NCBI GenBank assembly: GCA_030998015.1
Contig: JARWMV010000024.1
Coordinates: forward strand, 124,001-188,000
From: Ceratorhiza oryzae-sativae
Taxonomy: Eukaryota > Basidiomycota > Agaricomycetes > Cantharellales > Ceratobasidiaceae
Direction of reading: 5' to 3'
DNA length: 64,000 nucleotides
A model generated the notes under the pieces. The model did not search any database. It saw only the letters and a list, made by a program, of their open reading frames with translations, and had not been told where the DNA came from. The position numbers and the translations under genes were made by a program. Positions 1 through 11,949 of the stretch are shown piece after piece (positions within the stretch are counted from its first letter, which is position 1; each line of letters begins with the position of its first letter).

Positions 1-699
1 GTAAATCCGTATTTCAATGTTCCGGCATGGATGCTCGGATAGATTGTCATCTTGATCAGACAAACAACGTTGTCGGCCCTGTTGTACATTTGCCTGGCTC
101 CGGGGATATCACGAGACACGGCGCGAATTGCCTCACAGACGTATCCATACTTGAGCGACGGGTTGTTGTGGAGGAGTTCCACAAGTCTTTTGAGGTTCTG
201 GCCCAACTCGAGCGCCGTTTTAGGGGTCTTCGCATAGAAAGCGCGCCATTCCGCTATATCCATAAAACAGGCTATCAGCCGCGGGTCGAAGGAAAAACAA
301 GTAAGACTTGCAGCTCCGCCCCATGTCCAACCCAGCCTGATCCAAATGGCCCATAGTATCCTGTTCAAGCCGTTTCCCGACTCGTTCGACTTCGTCTTCC
401 GATTCTGCCTTTTCCGACCGGCCCGCGTTGGACGTACCACTCGTGACGCTCGACGTTTGAGCGGTCATATTTTCTGTCCCGATCGCAACGCTGCCTCGAC
501 CCGAGTCGTGCTTTGATTCTTCGGATACGAGTGCATTTGGTTTAGTTTTTTCGGCTACGTCCTTTGCCCAGCCCACGATGCGACTTGATTTGTCGGACAT
601 CTCCGACTCCAAGTCGCCGAGTGCAATGGCCGAGTCCAGGCCTCTCTGGCTCTGTGTTTGGCTGCCCGATTCTCCGGTTTGTTTGGGAATCGCCATCAC
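1..699 (-). CDS. hypothetical protein, C-terminal part runs off the window
   Basis: I do not recognise this protein. Reading from 699 leftwards there is a Ser/Glu/Lys-rich, probably disordered stretch of about 110 residues starting MMAIPKQ. The open frame ends at 220, but a shifted frame stays open to the window edge and reads like a folded alpha-helical protein (FDPRLIACFMD, AEWRAFYAK, ELGQNLKRLVELL). The frame change lies around positions 330-400 and is explained either by a short intron or by a one-base indel; I could not decide which. No domain, signal peptide or membrane segment was recognised. The real 3' end lies outside the window. The next upstream minus-strand open frame (762-1205) could be an upstream exon or a separate gene. 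Confidence 0.4.
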
Positions 700-761
700 A
701 GCTATGCTTTATAACAGGTGCATCATTCATAAGCAGATCGGATGGTACATGGACGTACATT

Positions 762-1205
762 TTACTTGGATTGGTCTTGTAATGGTATTTTGATCGTTTC
801 TTGCTTTTGGACTCGTCGCCGCATTTGACCCAAAAGACAAAGGGACAATCTTTCGACGTGTCTCCCTAGAAAAGGATATCTCAGCATAAAATAAGTGAAG
901 CAGGGATTATAGCGAACCTCTTTTAGGCCCTGTGTATCCCGACGAATGCCAAATGGGCTCTCGTCTGGGTCCGGTATGACCACGAGATATGCGTGTTCAG
1001 CACTTGGGGTCTTGAGCTTTGGTTCGGACCCGGCCTTGGATTTCGGCTGTGTTTTGGGTTTTGACGCCTCGATTTCTTTCGTTTCCATTTCTCTTTGTTG
1101 CGCTTTTTTCCTGCCTGGATGTATGGAGTTATTAGTCGTTGGGAAACAGAGCAGGGCGTTCGTACCTTTGCCGCTCATGTTGCTATTCGTCCACAAGTTC
1201 TCCAT
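762..1205 (-). CDS. hypothetical short protein or upstream exon
   Basis: An open frame of 147 codons begins MENLWTNSNM. Its middle is Lys/Pro/Ser-rich and leads to an ordered-looking stretch (HAYLVVIPDPDESPFGIRRD) that ends near 918 at a possible GT donor, so the coding part may be only about 95 codons followed by an intron. No known domain is seen. It sits just upstream of, and on the same strand as, the hypothetical gene at the left edge and could be its first exon. Low confidence. Confidence 0.25.
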   Translation of the reverse strand: MENLWTNSNMSGKGTNALLCFPTTNNSIHPGRKKAQQREMETKEIEASKPKTQPKSKAGSEPKLKTPSAEHAYLVVIPDPDESPFGIRRDTQGLKEVRYNPCFTYFMLRYPFLGRHVERLSLCLLGQMRRRVQKQETIKIPLQDQSK

Positions 1206-2143
1206 ACTTAAGTTGGGTCGGAACGCCGTACGCGGATGCTTGGCTTAGAGGATGCTAGTGCTGGTTCATTATATGCGAAAAAAAAAACTAAATGCAGACG
1301 GTAGCCGGTTCGGTATGACAGACGCCGATCCAGTTCCGATACGGGCCGCCTTGATCCGGTGCAAACATGGTTCCTGGACAGGTGCAGTGGCTGCTGCACG
1401 TCGCATGATTCAACACGATCGTCCGGCCGGCTAGTCCTTCCCGATCGCGGGCGCTCAGTCCCGTGACGGCTTGATCTGTCCTCGGAACACTGGAGCAGGA
1501 ATCGCGTTCGAGCTAGGCACGGGGAACAAAAGGATCAGCTTTTGGCTCTCCCTCCAGCAATGGCTTGATGATCCCGGCGTAAAATTAGAATAAATTGGAC
1601 AATGCACCAATGTGTGGCTGCAACGCCACGGTCGTGTTGGCGTGTCGCTAGTGATGTCCAGCGCCATGAAGCGAGCGCGCGGGGACCAAACAGTCGTCAA
1701 ACGGGGGGGTCGCCGACGGCACGACATTGATAGATATATAGTGACGCGCGAGCGCTGGGATATCGGGAAGTAGGCTTTCATGACAATGATCTCGTGGCAT
1801 AGAACCGAAGCGTACAAGGGATGCTTGTCTGCATAGAAATTCGAAGAAGTGACCCGGAAAGCTTTGGGTCGCGTCAAAAATTGGAGGATGAGTTAAGCTA
1901 GCATTGCCCACTGTTTGTCCAGCATCGGTCGCTTTACATTCACTGCATTAACCGACAAAAATGACACTAAATGAGGATCCCTCACCACCACATAGCGCCA
2001 GCTCAAATCCGACCAGAAGGATTATACGGGGCGATTGATCTATCCTGCTTGTACGCAAGCCACGTTTTGATTCACGCTATTCAATAAATGGCTAATTTTA
2101 CTTTGAAACAACATGGCGCCTCAGCCGACTATACCAACTAGTG
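1206..2143. other. intergenic, no gene seen
   Basis: Only short overlapping open frames without protein-like composition were found. No repeat, RNA gene or other feature was recognised. Confidence 0.5.
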
Positions 2144-4231
2144 TCATTTGGATGTGCCTTCAACAAGGCCTGCCGCGGCTTGATCACGTAGTTTGAAATC
2201 CACCGAAAACGGCAATAGGTCTCTTGAGACACGAATCAACGTGCTGATAATCTGAAGTTCTTGATCTACTCACAGTAATAAACCGGTGGGCGAGCACAGC
2301 TTGTAAATGTCCGCTGAGTCTGGCCCGCCCAAACTCTCTACCCGAGCTGCTAGTTCGGGAGTCATCGTTATATCAAATACTGAGAGTAGACTTGCACACA
2401 TAATAAATGTGCTGTTGTTCGCCACATTGATGCCTTGACAAAGGCGCTTCCCAAACCCAAAAATATATCGGCGTGGGTCGGGATCGGGGACAGGCTTTAG
2501 GAACCGAGCAGGATCAAATGTGTGTGGGGACTTGTATTGGTTAGGGTCGCGTAACATCGCCCTGGTCAGCCAGCAGGTTAGAAAACCAGGCCGGCTAAGC
2601 TCAGCAGACGTACCAAATGTTAGCGTACAAGGTTGCACCTTTTGGGATTCGGTAGCCTTGAAACTCGATCTCCTGAGAGGTACAGTGTGCGACACCTGCA
2701 TTGTCCCGATAAAATTTAAAATATCCCGGAGTAATTTCAGGTGGACTTACCCAACGGAGCGGGGGGCCAAAGCCTCATTACCTCTAAAATGGTTGCTTCG
2801 AAGAAGGGTAGGCTATCGCGGTCAGAGAGAATGGGAAAACGTTCTCGGCCGATAACAGAGTCGATCTCGGCTTGAGCAACCTTTGCTAATTCCGGATGCA
2901 ATGCCATCTCCAGGACAAAGAATATTATCACGATTGCTACCTACAAAGGTCATTTTTTCATTACAGTAGTAGAGGGAAATTCACTTACAGTTCCCGATCC
3001 AGCTGCATAACACATAAGCTAGAAGTGTAAATCAACTCAAGCATATCAAGGAATCATACCGGAGAGCATAGAACCAGCGGTCAAGCGGATTAATTCGGCG
3101 TCCTCTTTGCTCACATTTATTCCACCCTTCTCTTCTAGTAGTCTGGATGTATAGGAAGGCTGCTTGACCTTGTCGTGGCGCTACCGGGCATATATTTAGC
3201 CGATTTCTCGCGGCTCGGCTAAAACATATTTACCACTTGGTCGAGCACATCGTAGAATGGCTCATTCACCATACGGTTCCGAAGCGCCCTTCCCTTGCGA
3301 CCGAGTACCTGAAACCCTGCCCCTGGGACCCATGTAGGAACATACTTCACTACAAACACTTAGAATCAAGCCATAGCCTTGCCAGCAGACCAACTTACAC
3401 ATAGGAAAATAATTCACCCAATACAGCCCTGATAACCCTTTTCCGAGACAGGTGACTGCCTCTCGTGCGGTCTGAAGAATTGGATCGTCACGGGTGACTG
3501 TATAGCCATACACCATCCGAAGAATGAAAGCGCCTGTAACCCAGTGGACGTGTTTCGAGAATTCATCTGGCTTCGCAATGATCAGACGAATCAAATCGAT
3601 GGCCGAGTCGCGGTGTTGAGAGGCATAGGACTTGGCAGCAGTGAGGTGAAGTGCCGAAGCAGTCACACGACGCAATTTCTTGAGGCGCTCATTGTAAGGA
3701 TGGAATACAACCGACGACCCCCAGTTCATGCTGTTGCAAAATTTCAGACTGTAGAATTCATCGTGTCAAAAAGAGACGAACATGTCATTTGCCATTACAC
3801 TATAGATTCGATTGGACGTGTACGCGGACTGTTTATCGAGCAGATTAGTTGCCAGTTCTGCAGTATTCAAAATTATCTGCGTTTCAGTCGGCGTCGTAAA
3901 ACTGATAATATCACCTAACGCGACGAATTAGTGGGCAATGAATTTACTGCAATGGGGGCTCACCGTATCGCTCTTTGTACTCAGTAGCAAAGGCTACATG
4001 ACGATGTGGAGGATTGAGCTGGCTGGCATTGCCATGCATCCAATGCTTGGGAGGTGAAGGCGGCAAATGGAGACCCGAGACAGTGCGCCGAAAGTAAAAA
4101 TACATAAGCAGCAGGGTTGTCGAAATGAAGATCAGCGATGGGGAAGGGACGAAGCGTAAAACATAGCTCGATTCGTTGGATTTTGAAATGATAAAATTCG
4201 GGAGACGCGTTGTCTCGTTGATGATATTCAT
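2144..4231 (-). CDS. cytochrome P450 monooxygenase (copy 1)
   Basis: Haem-thiolate monooxygenase, probably ER-anchored. The start MNIINETTR is followed by a hydrophobic anchor (PSLIFISTTLLLMYFYF) and the proline-rich hinge LPPSPPKHW. Downstream come AAGSGT (I-helix region), EVMRLWPPAP (ExxR-type helix), FDPARFLKP and the haem loop FGFGKRLCQG, where the Cys is the iron ligand. About ten exons rebuild a protein of about 530 residues. Exon 1 ends at 3964, exon 2 is 3914-3782 and exon 3 starts at 3730. The last intron splits the open frame after TGLLL, and the true C-terminus (PFSVDFKLRDQAAAGL) ends at 2144. All splice sites are GT-AG and the frame is intact. It is paralogous to the P450s at 6468-8561 and 16675-18727 with shared intron positions. 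It resembles fungal O-methylsterigmatocystin oxidoreductase-like P450s; the substrate is unknown. Confidence 0.9.
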
Positions 4232-5284
4232 TGTGAGGTTGGCACTCTGAACGGTCGGACACGAGGAGAGGGTGGTCGAGGGTGAAATCAGCCAGCTCGG
4301 CTAGAATTCGAGTTCGTGTACCTAAGCGTAGTCAGCTTCCTGGAGAATGAGGTTCTGATAGGCTAGACAGGATAAATTTGATCAGAAGCCGTGGGTTTTC
4401 TACTGTAGGGCAAAACAACTACTTATTTCGCCGACGAACAGGCAATAAACCCGGCGTCGCAGCTTAGACCACAAATCAGCTGGATTTACTCGAGTGAAGC
4501 ACCAACTCATGTTCAATTACTCAGCCAAATACGATTGGCTGGTAAGAGTCTGGGTTGTAACTTAGCTCCACAATCGCCCGGAAGATCAAAGTAGCACGTG
4601 GTAGAGCGCTTATCCACTCGAACAACGAGAATCGCCGCTCTCAATGGATAGGCTGACAGTGAGCGATACAGCGTACGTTATCACTTCCTTTCGGGGTTTA
4701 TAGGGATTTTTTACGGCCCTTCTTATACAAGTAACTTCGCCCCAGTAAAAAACCTCCATCCCTTATCAAGCTCTCGATATCAAAGTCAACCGATCAGGTC
4801 GCGTTGGCCGTGTTCGTGCATGCTTAGGATACCATAGAATTGAATTTAACATTTTCGGGTGACTATTCAAACCCCTGGAGTCCTGCGCTTGCGTTCAGAA
4901 AAACTTGGGCGTGGAATCGTTTGAAATATCACATTTATCCTCACTTACTCGGCAGCTCCCTTAAGTTCAACGGGAATCCCGGCCGTGGAAATTCGTGTTC
5001 TACCGCTTTCAAGCCTATCCGCAGCCTGTACCATGGTTTGTATGCGGTATGAACCGTGAGTTTTCTCGTTCATCACGTAACTCGGGGTTACTTACGTCAC
5101 GAGAACATGACCAACACACCCTTTTGAGAATTCCTAGCTATGGTTCACGGCATTTTACGCTAATCTCGAATGATGTCACAATAGGTTGCGGAGCATATAA
5201 CATTGATATTAGACGGCTGGTCAGATTCAAGAGTCCATTATCGATTGTGCTCCGCGTTTCGACCAGAGTATCAAGAACTCAATC
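4232..5284. other. intergenic, no gene seen
   Basis: This is the upstream region of P450 copy 1 and of the hypothetical ORF at 5285. Only short unconvincing open frames occur and no repeat was recognised. Confidence 0.5.
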
Positions 5285-5755
5285 ATGGCCTCTACCGCGA
5301 CCACAAGCCCAAATTATAGGTCAACTAGTAGTCAGGATGAGGCCATAAAATCAGCCAATATGGCACCCGGCCCTGAGCAGACCGGAGATATCTTTAACTC
5401 GCCACAACCCGGCCCCCATTCCTTGGAGGATATTTCACCGTCTCAATCGGTGGTCCACGAACTTGGTGAGGACTCGAAGCATACTGAGATATGCGAACAC
5501 CTTGTTGATGTGATTGTTGGACTAGGATTCAGCATTTCTGAAAATGAGTCTACCAAACGCGACAGGTTAGTGGGAAAGGTAGGAAAGGTATGTTCATGTT
5601 CAGAACGTGGAGTCAGGGGATTCAGACGACTACGACCCCAGTTCATGGCTAAAATGATGCGCGACCCGGAGCTTCGCGACCGTGCAATGTTACGAGAAGT
5701 TGGCGGCAAGGAGGCTGCAGACGGAATGGTTGTGGTGGATAGCTCGATGTTATGA
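5285..5755 (+). CDS. hypothetical protein
   Basis: An open frame of 156 codons starts MASTATTSPN. The first half is Ser/Pro/Glu-rich and looks disordered; the second half has a helical segment (EHLVDVIVGLGFSI). Near 5585 there is a possible short intron after KVGK; an alternative frame then gives an acidic tail (SGDSDDYDP). No family is recognised. It could be a small Rhizoctonia-type orphan gene or a relic. Confidence 0.4.
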   Translation: MASTATTSPNYRSTSSQDEAIKSANMAPGPEQTGDIFNSPQPGPHSLEDISPSQSVVHELGEDSKHTEICEHLVDVIVGLGFSISENESTKRDRLVGKVGKVCSCSERGVRGFRRLRPQFMAKMMRDPELRDRAMLREVGGKEAADGMVVVDSSML

Positions 5756-6467
5756 CCAACGAAACCACTTGCATCGTTCCAGACATCATACCCTCGCTCA
5801 CTAGCTGTCTTGTATATGATAAAATATTGACCACCCAGCCAAGTGTGTGTTAAGATGTGAAAATGGACAATGCAGCGAATTTTGCCTGCCATTCCCTTGA
5901 GTCTTCCACAAAAGGATCAAATCGATAATTAGGAAACAGATGTCCCCCAGCGCAACGTGCAAGCGCTATAGGCTGAAAACTAAGTATTGAATCCCAGTGT
6001 TATGACAGGTATTCACAGGTTATGCGGGGCTTTGTTGTCAGGATCCAAGATCCACCCGAATTGGACCAGCACCAACTTAGCATACATAGTGTTGAACGAA
6101 CGTGATATTCTGCATGTAAACCCGATACTTACGCTTGTCATTCTCTAATGTTTCTATCGTACGTTCCATTAGTATACATGTGAATCGCACCAAATGTACC
6201 TTCCCTTTCACAAACGATGTATTCCCGTGTTTCTGCTCCGCTTCACCCGTTGTACTGCATATATAAACGAATGTATAGTCGCCTAAATCCTCAGCGACAT
6301 TTCAGTACTCTTACTTGCGACGTGCAACTTAAGAGCTCAATCGCATATATTCGCTGTGCTATTATACATTGAAGCACATACACTCCGTTTCGCTTCAACA
6401 CACAGCACATCCATCATTCGGAGTTCATTGAATTCAAAATCACCGCTCTCAAGTCCACTCCGACATA
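5756..6467. other. intergenic, no gene seen
   Basis: AT-rich spacer between a hypothetical ORF and the 3' end of P450 copy 2. No feature was recognised. Confidence 0.5.
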
Positions 6468-8561
6468 TTATTTGCCCGAAACTTCAGCAAGAGCAACAGC
6501 AGCCGAATCACGTAGCTTAAAGCTCACTGTAAACGGTAGTATTTCTCTGAAGATTGTGTATTAGGGCTTGCACTATATTGAGAATCTCCCACTTACGGCA
6601 GTAGGCCAGCCGGGGAAGACATCTTATACAAGTCGACTGAGTCGGGCCCACCTAGAACTTCTACTCTGGCCGCCAGCTCGGGAGTTGAGATAAGATTGAA
6701 CGCAGATATTAGGCCAGCGCACATGACGAACGTGCTGTTGTTTGCTACATGGATCCCTTGACAAAGGCGCTTTCCGGATCCGAAGATGTACCGACGCGGG
6801 TCAGGATCGGGCGTCGGCTTCATGAATCGAGTCGGGTCAAATGTATGTGGAGAAGAGTAGTGGTTGGGATCACGCAGTATTGCCCTGGTGGGCTCATAAG
6901 TTAGATCGGGGCATCAGCTGGAATTGAATCAGCCTACCAGATATTGCCATGGATGCTAGCACCTCTCGGAATCCTGTATCCTCTAAACTCTATATCCCGA
7001 GATGTGCAATGGGCGAATCCTGTATCACGTCGGGGTTATTGGAGTGATTTAAAAATATGTACCATTAATATTACCCAATGGAGCCGGCGGCCATCGTCTC
7101 ATCACCTCTAAGAGAACTGCCTCGAAGAATGGTAAATTATCACGGTCGGCGAGTACGGGGAGGCGCTCTCGGCCAACAACCGAGTCGAGCTCCGCCTGGG
7201 AAGTCTTGGCTATCTCGGGGTGCAGCGCCATCTCTAAAATAAAGGAGAGTATCAATGCTACAGTCTAGAAAATGCCAATCAATGAATCTCAAGGGAGAGA
7301 GGAGCAACCGCCTACCGTCGTCGACCCAGCTATATGAAGCCAACGGTTCAAAATGCGATCGAGCTCGAGAGATGGATAAAACCTACCCGTGTACATAGAG
7401 CCTGCTGTGATTTTGATCAACTCCAGATCCTCCTCGCCAATGTTCATACCACCTTTCTCCTCGAGTAGCCTGGAGGTATACGAAGGCTCCTTGACCTGTC
7501 CGCGACGCTGTGTGTGTTTTAGTCTAATGCTCAGTTGCTAAAATGAAAATACGAACCACTTGATCGAATACATCATTAAAAGGTTCATTTACCATGCGGT
7601 TCCGAAGCGCACGTCCTTCACGGGCGAGCACTTGGAAGTTAGCACCTGGAACCCAATGAGGAATGTATTTCACTAAAGATTACTTGGTCATCAAGCTGCA
7701 ACTTTTCAAATGGAAGAGGCTTACGGATGGGAAAATAATTGACCCAGAAAAATGCGGACAGCCCCTTTCCCAGATAAATCATTGCGCCTCGCACAACTTG
7801 GAGCGTCGGGTCATTCGCAATAACCGTATAGCCATACACCAGTCGCATGATAAAAGCGCCAGTAACCCATTGAATGTGCTTTGCAAAATCTTCCGGCTTG
7901 GCCACAATCAAACGAATCAAATCCAATGTCGAGTCGCAGTGTTGAGAGGCGTAGGATCTCGCAGCAGTCTGGTGAAGCGCCGAAGCAATCACCCGACGAG
8001 ATTTTTTCAAGCGCTCATCATAGGGCTGAAATCCGACAGATGCTCCCCAATTCATGCTACACCGGAGTTTAGAGTCCTGTGACGGGAAGAGAGACAGTAA
8101 AAATGCGTACAGATCATTCGCCATCACGCTATAGATGCGCTCAGACGTATAAGCCGTCTGTTTGTCGAGCAGCTCATTGGTTAATTCCGCCGTATTTAGA
8201 ATGACATGGGTTTCAGTGGGTGTCGTAAAACACATCATGTCACCTAATATAATACTTTAGTTGTCTGCTAGCGCTCCAACAATAACGACTTGCCGCACTG
8301 CTTTTTGTAATCTGTAGCAAAGACCACATGTCGATATGGAGGATTGAGCTGACTGGCGTTGCCCCATAGCCAGTGCTTTGGAGGAGAAGGGGGCAGCCGA
8401 AGCCTCGAACGAGCCTGGAAAAATCGGGAGTGAAAGAGAAACAGGGTGGCCAAAAGTATGGATATCCATAAGAAAGGCACGAGCGATGAACCATGATGTA
8501 GACTGTTGTATTTCGGTATCAAATCCTTTAACAAACTCATTGTATCATTCGCCGAGCCCAT
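6468..8561 (-). CDS. cytochrome P450 monooxygenase (copy 2)
   Basis: Close paralog of copy 1, on the same strand. The start MGSANDTMSLL is used here; a second Met at 8540 (MSLLKD) is equally possible. A membrane anchor (LVPFLWISILLATLFLF) is followed by LPPSPPKHW. The C-terminal half carries EVMRRWPPAP, FDPTRF, PDPDPRRYIF and the haem loop FGSGKRLCQG. The final exon, reached through an intron opening at 6593, ends PFTVSFKLRDSAAVAL at 6468. The first intron (8244-8293, 50 bp) has a GC donor (GCAAGTCG) and sits exactly where the other two copies have a GT intron, so the GC-AG assignment is firm. The 54-bp intron just before MNWGAS is also shared by all three copies. No frame break was found, so it is probably functional. 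Confidence 0.88.
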
Positions 8562-8974
8562 CGCGGAGTCGCCACGCCGAAGACTCATCCACGGGTGGGT
8601 GGCCGACGAGTACAAGTGTCTCCCTTCAATGCCTCCATGGAGCTGAACCTTATCGGGCGCCTGCCAAGTGGCAATGAGAATTCCGGCGACCAAAATGGAA
8701 AATGATCTACCGCCAGGACTATTTTGAACTTATCCCTTCAGATTTCGTGATGATCAGTACTTGCTATCTCACTTTTATTCCGGAGGGAGTTGCTATAATT
8801 TTCATGACGGTGAATCATAGGCAAAGGGATCAAGCCGTAAGTAAAACTTTAAGGTTCTCATCCTCAGTGTTGAATTTACAATCATATGCGTGTATGTATG
8901 CGCATATTTGTGTTTGTTACCTATCCCCTCTTTGATATCATGCGCGAGTTTGGGCAATCCCCTCTCCCTTCCTT
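8562..8974. other. intergenic, no gene seen
   Basis: Upstream region of P450 copy 2. No gene or repeat was recognised before the dispersed repeat that starts near 8975. Confidence 0.45.
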
Positions 8975-9122
8975 AGTTCTCTACCTTCGTAGTTGAGCTA
9001 AGGTATCGTATTTTCTTTCTTTTCATGTATTTTATTCTCACTCTACTTCGTAGTACGAATTGTATATTAGGTACAGTGAATACAGAGTTCTCTACCTTCG
9101 TAGTTGAGCCAAGCACGAATTG
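8975..9122 (+). repeat. dispersed repeat, LTR-like fragment
   Basis: The 22-base element TTCTCTACCTTCGTAGTTGAGC occurs twice here, about 112 bp apart, near 8978 and 9090. Between the copies lie AAGGTATCGT and GGTACAGTGAATACA. A colinear but diverged copy occurs in reverse orientation near 26577-26700, with AGTTGAGCTAAGGTATCG, GGTACAGTCAACACA and AGTTGAGCTAAG in the same order. This pattern suits the 3' part of a long terminal repeat or another dispersed repeat. No coding part was found. Confidence 0.5.
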
Positions 9123-9707
9123 TATATATATTAGCCGCGAGAAACCTCCCTGCATGAGACTCAGAAGTACGTATCTGGGGTTCATCCTTTGGTTATCAAT
9201 GCAGCACCAAAACGGGGAGAGAGAATGTTTGATTCCCTCAACATCCGCGATTTTTGGTCATATGTTCCGATCTGTGAGTTTGGGGATGCGGCTATACTAC
9301 TGTCCGCGTGATCATGGATTTTACAACGCCACAATATGGGACTATGAATAGGTGGAAAAAGCCAAGCGGGCCGGTTATCGTAGTGGGAAATATCGGCCAA
9401 GAACTTCCCACTCTCCGGTGTAACGTACTATGCTTGTGTCCTCGGTCAAATCAAAACGAGCACGGCCTCGGACAGATTGGTATCAGGATCTGCACGCTGA
9501 ACGATGAATTTAGTCCACACTAAAGGGCTTGAGTTGGAAGTGGATCGATATCTCATACGCGTTTTATTGGAGTACAGGACACAAGCTATCCACGCGAATC
9601 ACAATGTCTACAGGGTTCAATTTGAGAACCACGGGCAAAGCGTCAGAGTCTCTTGCATTGAACGTGAATCAGTATCGCATTCAAGCAAATTTAAGCAAGT
9701 CCGTTCA
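9123..9707. other. intergenic, no gene seen
   Basis: Spacer between the LTR-like fragment and the first thaumatin-like pseudogene. Open frames here are short and not protein-like. Confidence 0.45.
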
Positions 9708-10663
9708 GAGTCAGCCTTTTTCGAAGCGGGACAGCTCCAGAGGGCAGTCCCGCTGGATTCATCATAGGCATAAACGTAAGATCGGGGGCAGCGGTCCTTG
9801 AAGTACGAGTAATACTCTACTCTTCATGGGGGTCACATTGCGGGATGTTAGAATCTCCTGAGCAGCAATTACAAGATTTGGCTTTGCTGCCGCCGAGGTC
9901 CGCGATGCATGCAGTCTATGGGGGGAAAATCGGATGGATGGGTATAATAGAAAAATCCACACGTATGCCTAACCTTGCAGCCGAGGGGGGAGCCAATCGA
10001 ATCAAGCGGCCTCTTGAGCAGGGCAGGGTAATCCGGGACAAGATCGACGGCACATTTTGCGATTTGACATCTAGAGTTGTTCGAGATACGCACTGGGAAG
10101 TTGAACCATGGACCAAGCTCACTAAGTAAACATATTAGAAATATAAAATTCATTGGGCCGAGTGATGAGATCGAACATTATACCAGTCCTTCCCATCAGT
10201 AGCGTCCGCTCTGGCATGGTCGCCGGTGGGAGACCAGTTCCCGTCCACGGAACACATTTGAGTCCTCCATTGCATCCTCCAGTAGCGCATGTCGTTATAC
10301 CTGAGCTCGAGCTAGAGTTGCAGCGGCCCTGGTCGATTATGGTATGTAGGTTCCAACGAAAGGGTCATGTAAGATAATAATTCACCCAAATACAACCGGC
10401 CTTGCAGTTATCGGGGACGGTAAACCTGCGTTTGGTGAAACCCACAGCCTCCCAACCGTTCTCGATAGATGGTGCAGCGGATCCAGCATTAATTTCAGCC
10501 TTTAAATTTAAATCAGTGAACTGTTCGCTTACCCGGAATGTAACGTACGAAGCTTGCAGGCCAGATGGTAAACGGGCGAGCGCCGTATACTGTAAACGTG
10601 CGGCGAAGAATAGTACCAGCGAATACGAGAACATCAGCGCATTTGATATCTGAGGGATTGCAT
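9708..10663 (-). pseudogene. thaumatin-like protein pseudogene (copy a)
   Basis: Degenerate paralog of the intact gene at 37085-38127. In order on the minus strand: TFTVYGARPFTIWPA, then SAAPSIENGWEA and RFTVPDNCKAGCIW, then CATGGCNGGLKC, then ISNNSRCQIAKCAVDL and SPLGCK, then SCNCCSGD, and finally YYSYFKDRCPRSYVYAYDESS. Damage is widespread: no start codon in frame, Cys to Arg in the first block, a frame change in the middle exon, loss of a conserved Cys (DYPALLK for NCPAPLK), a one-base loss near 9815-9825, and a missing donor for the last intron. Thaumatin-like proteins are secreted beta-glucan-binding proteins of the GH64/osmotin fold. This copy cannot encode one. Confidence 0.8.
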
Positions 10664-11889
10664 TTTGTTTCTTTGTGTGAGTCTTTTGAGCCGATGAGAC
10701 TTCAGCCTCGCGTAGCGTCGGTTTTATACCCCAACGCTGATGCTAGGATGTCCCGAAAGCCGCCTTGAGCGATCGAAATGGAGGACACATGCGTGCTAAG
10801 AAGTAAAGTGAGAAGAGAAGATAAATCAGAGGTCCTCTATCATGTCGAGACTATAAACTATCCAACATCTATGCCAGACAACCTGGCAATCAGTCCTAGC
10901 GAACGAGAATTATCCCATGAATTAGCCAAGGCGGAAATCTCGGAGTCAACATAAGCTCGATTGGCAAGCCCATAGTTGGATCTTGTACTGCTTTTTATTA
11001 TTATTATTATTTCCGTCGGTAGTCTGTTTGTGCACTAGAACAAAAATTGGAGGCTTTTTGCTCCGGTCCTGGTTGACGGAGGAAAGCTCTGTGCACGTGA
11101 TGCGTTCTTTTTTTGCATTCAATTTTAGCGCGCTACATGATCACAAGGTCAAACCGCACGAGACCGAGTCGAGAGTCGGGAGAGCCGGCCACAGGGCCCC
11201 GTGACATCAGCAGCACGTGATGTGTTCCAAATGATGTCATGCTGCGTCGGCCAAGCAACACATTTGCTCGAGATTGTACCGCGCCCATCCTATACACTTG
11301 CCACTCGAGGCTTCTAGACGTGGATACGTGGATATAAACTCCCGTGACCGCAAGCTCCATTCGTTAAACTGACAAAATGAGGAGATTGCTAGAACTGCCG
11401 GCTGGGATCACGGTGATCCCAGCTGCAGCATGACGTTTGGCCGTCCTTTGAAGAGGATATATCGTCACTCTATTCATTGAAGCGAGATCAAAAGGGTCAT
11501 AGCGCCCTAAATTGACATCCTGCAGCTGTTTATACAAGCTCAATTTCGCCCCTTGCGCCCGCTCAACCGAGTCGTGTCTCCGTTGTTCTTTTGTCGTCGC
11601 CGTCTCGAAGCGAAACAATCATGGTACAGCTTTCGGTCTTCTGTCACCGAGACCGCCGCCGCGTCGGCCACACGGCTCTCAGCCGACTGCGAACCTCGTC
11701 CTGGGCGCGTCGAACGCTCTGCCCACAGCTTGGAGCCCCAGCCCCGGCCGCAGCCTTGTCCTCCACCGATGATAACTCGGGTTCGGCGAGCAGTGTTTTA
11801 CTCGATGCGTTACAGCACATCACGATGTGACAACACGGCGACTGGACCGCCCCATCGGCCCCACGGTGCTGCGATCAATCCGCGTGGGG
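10664..11889. other. intergenic, no gene seen
   Basis: Contains a short TTA/TTATT microsatellite near 10996-11012 and several overlapping open frames (for example plus-strand 11553-11915) with Arg/Pro/Ser-rich composition typical of chance frames in GC-rich DNA. No gene is claimed. Confidence 0.45.
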
Positions 11890-11898
11890 TATATAAAT
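11890..11898 (+). promoter_or_regulatory. TATA box of the secreted Cys-rich gene 1
   Basis: TATATAAAT lies 52 bp upstream of the start codon at 11950, a normal distance for a fungal core promoter. The paralog has TATAAAT at 13364-13370. Confidence 0.55.
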
Positions 11899-11949
11899 CC
11901 ATGCGTCCCACCTAGTCTTGACTCAACCCACCCCCTCTTTCGATTAATC

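Noticed and set aside
11553..11915. Plus-strand open frame of 120 codons upstream of the secreted-protein pair
   Set aside because: Arg/Pro/Ser-rich composition, overlapping frames in all phases, and no splice-linked continuation. It lies in a promoter region.
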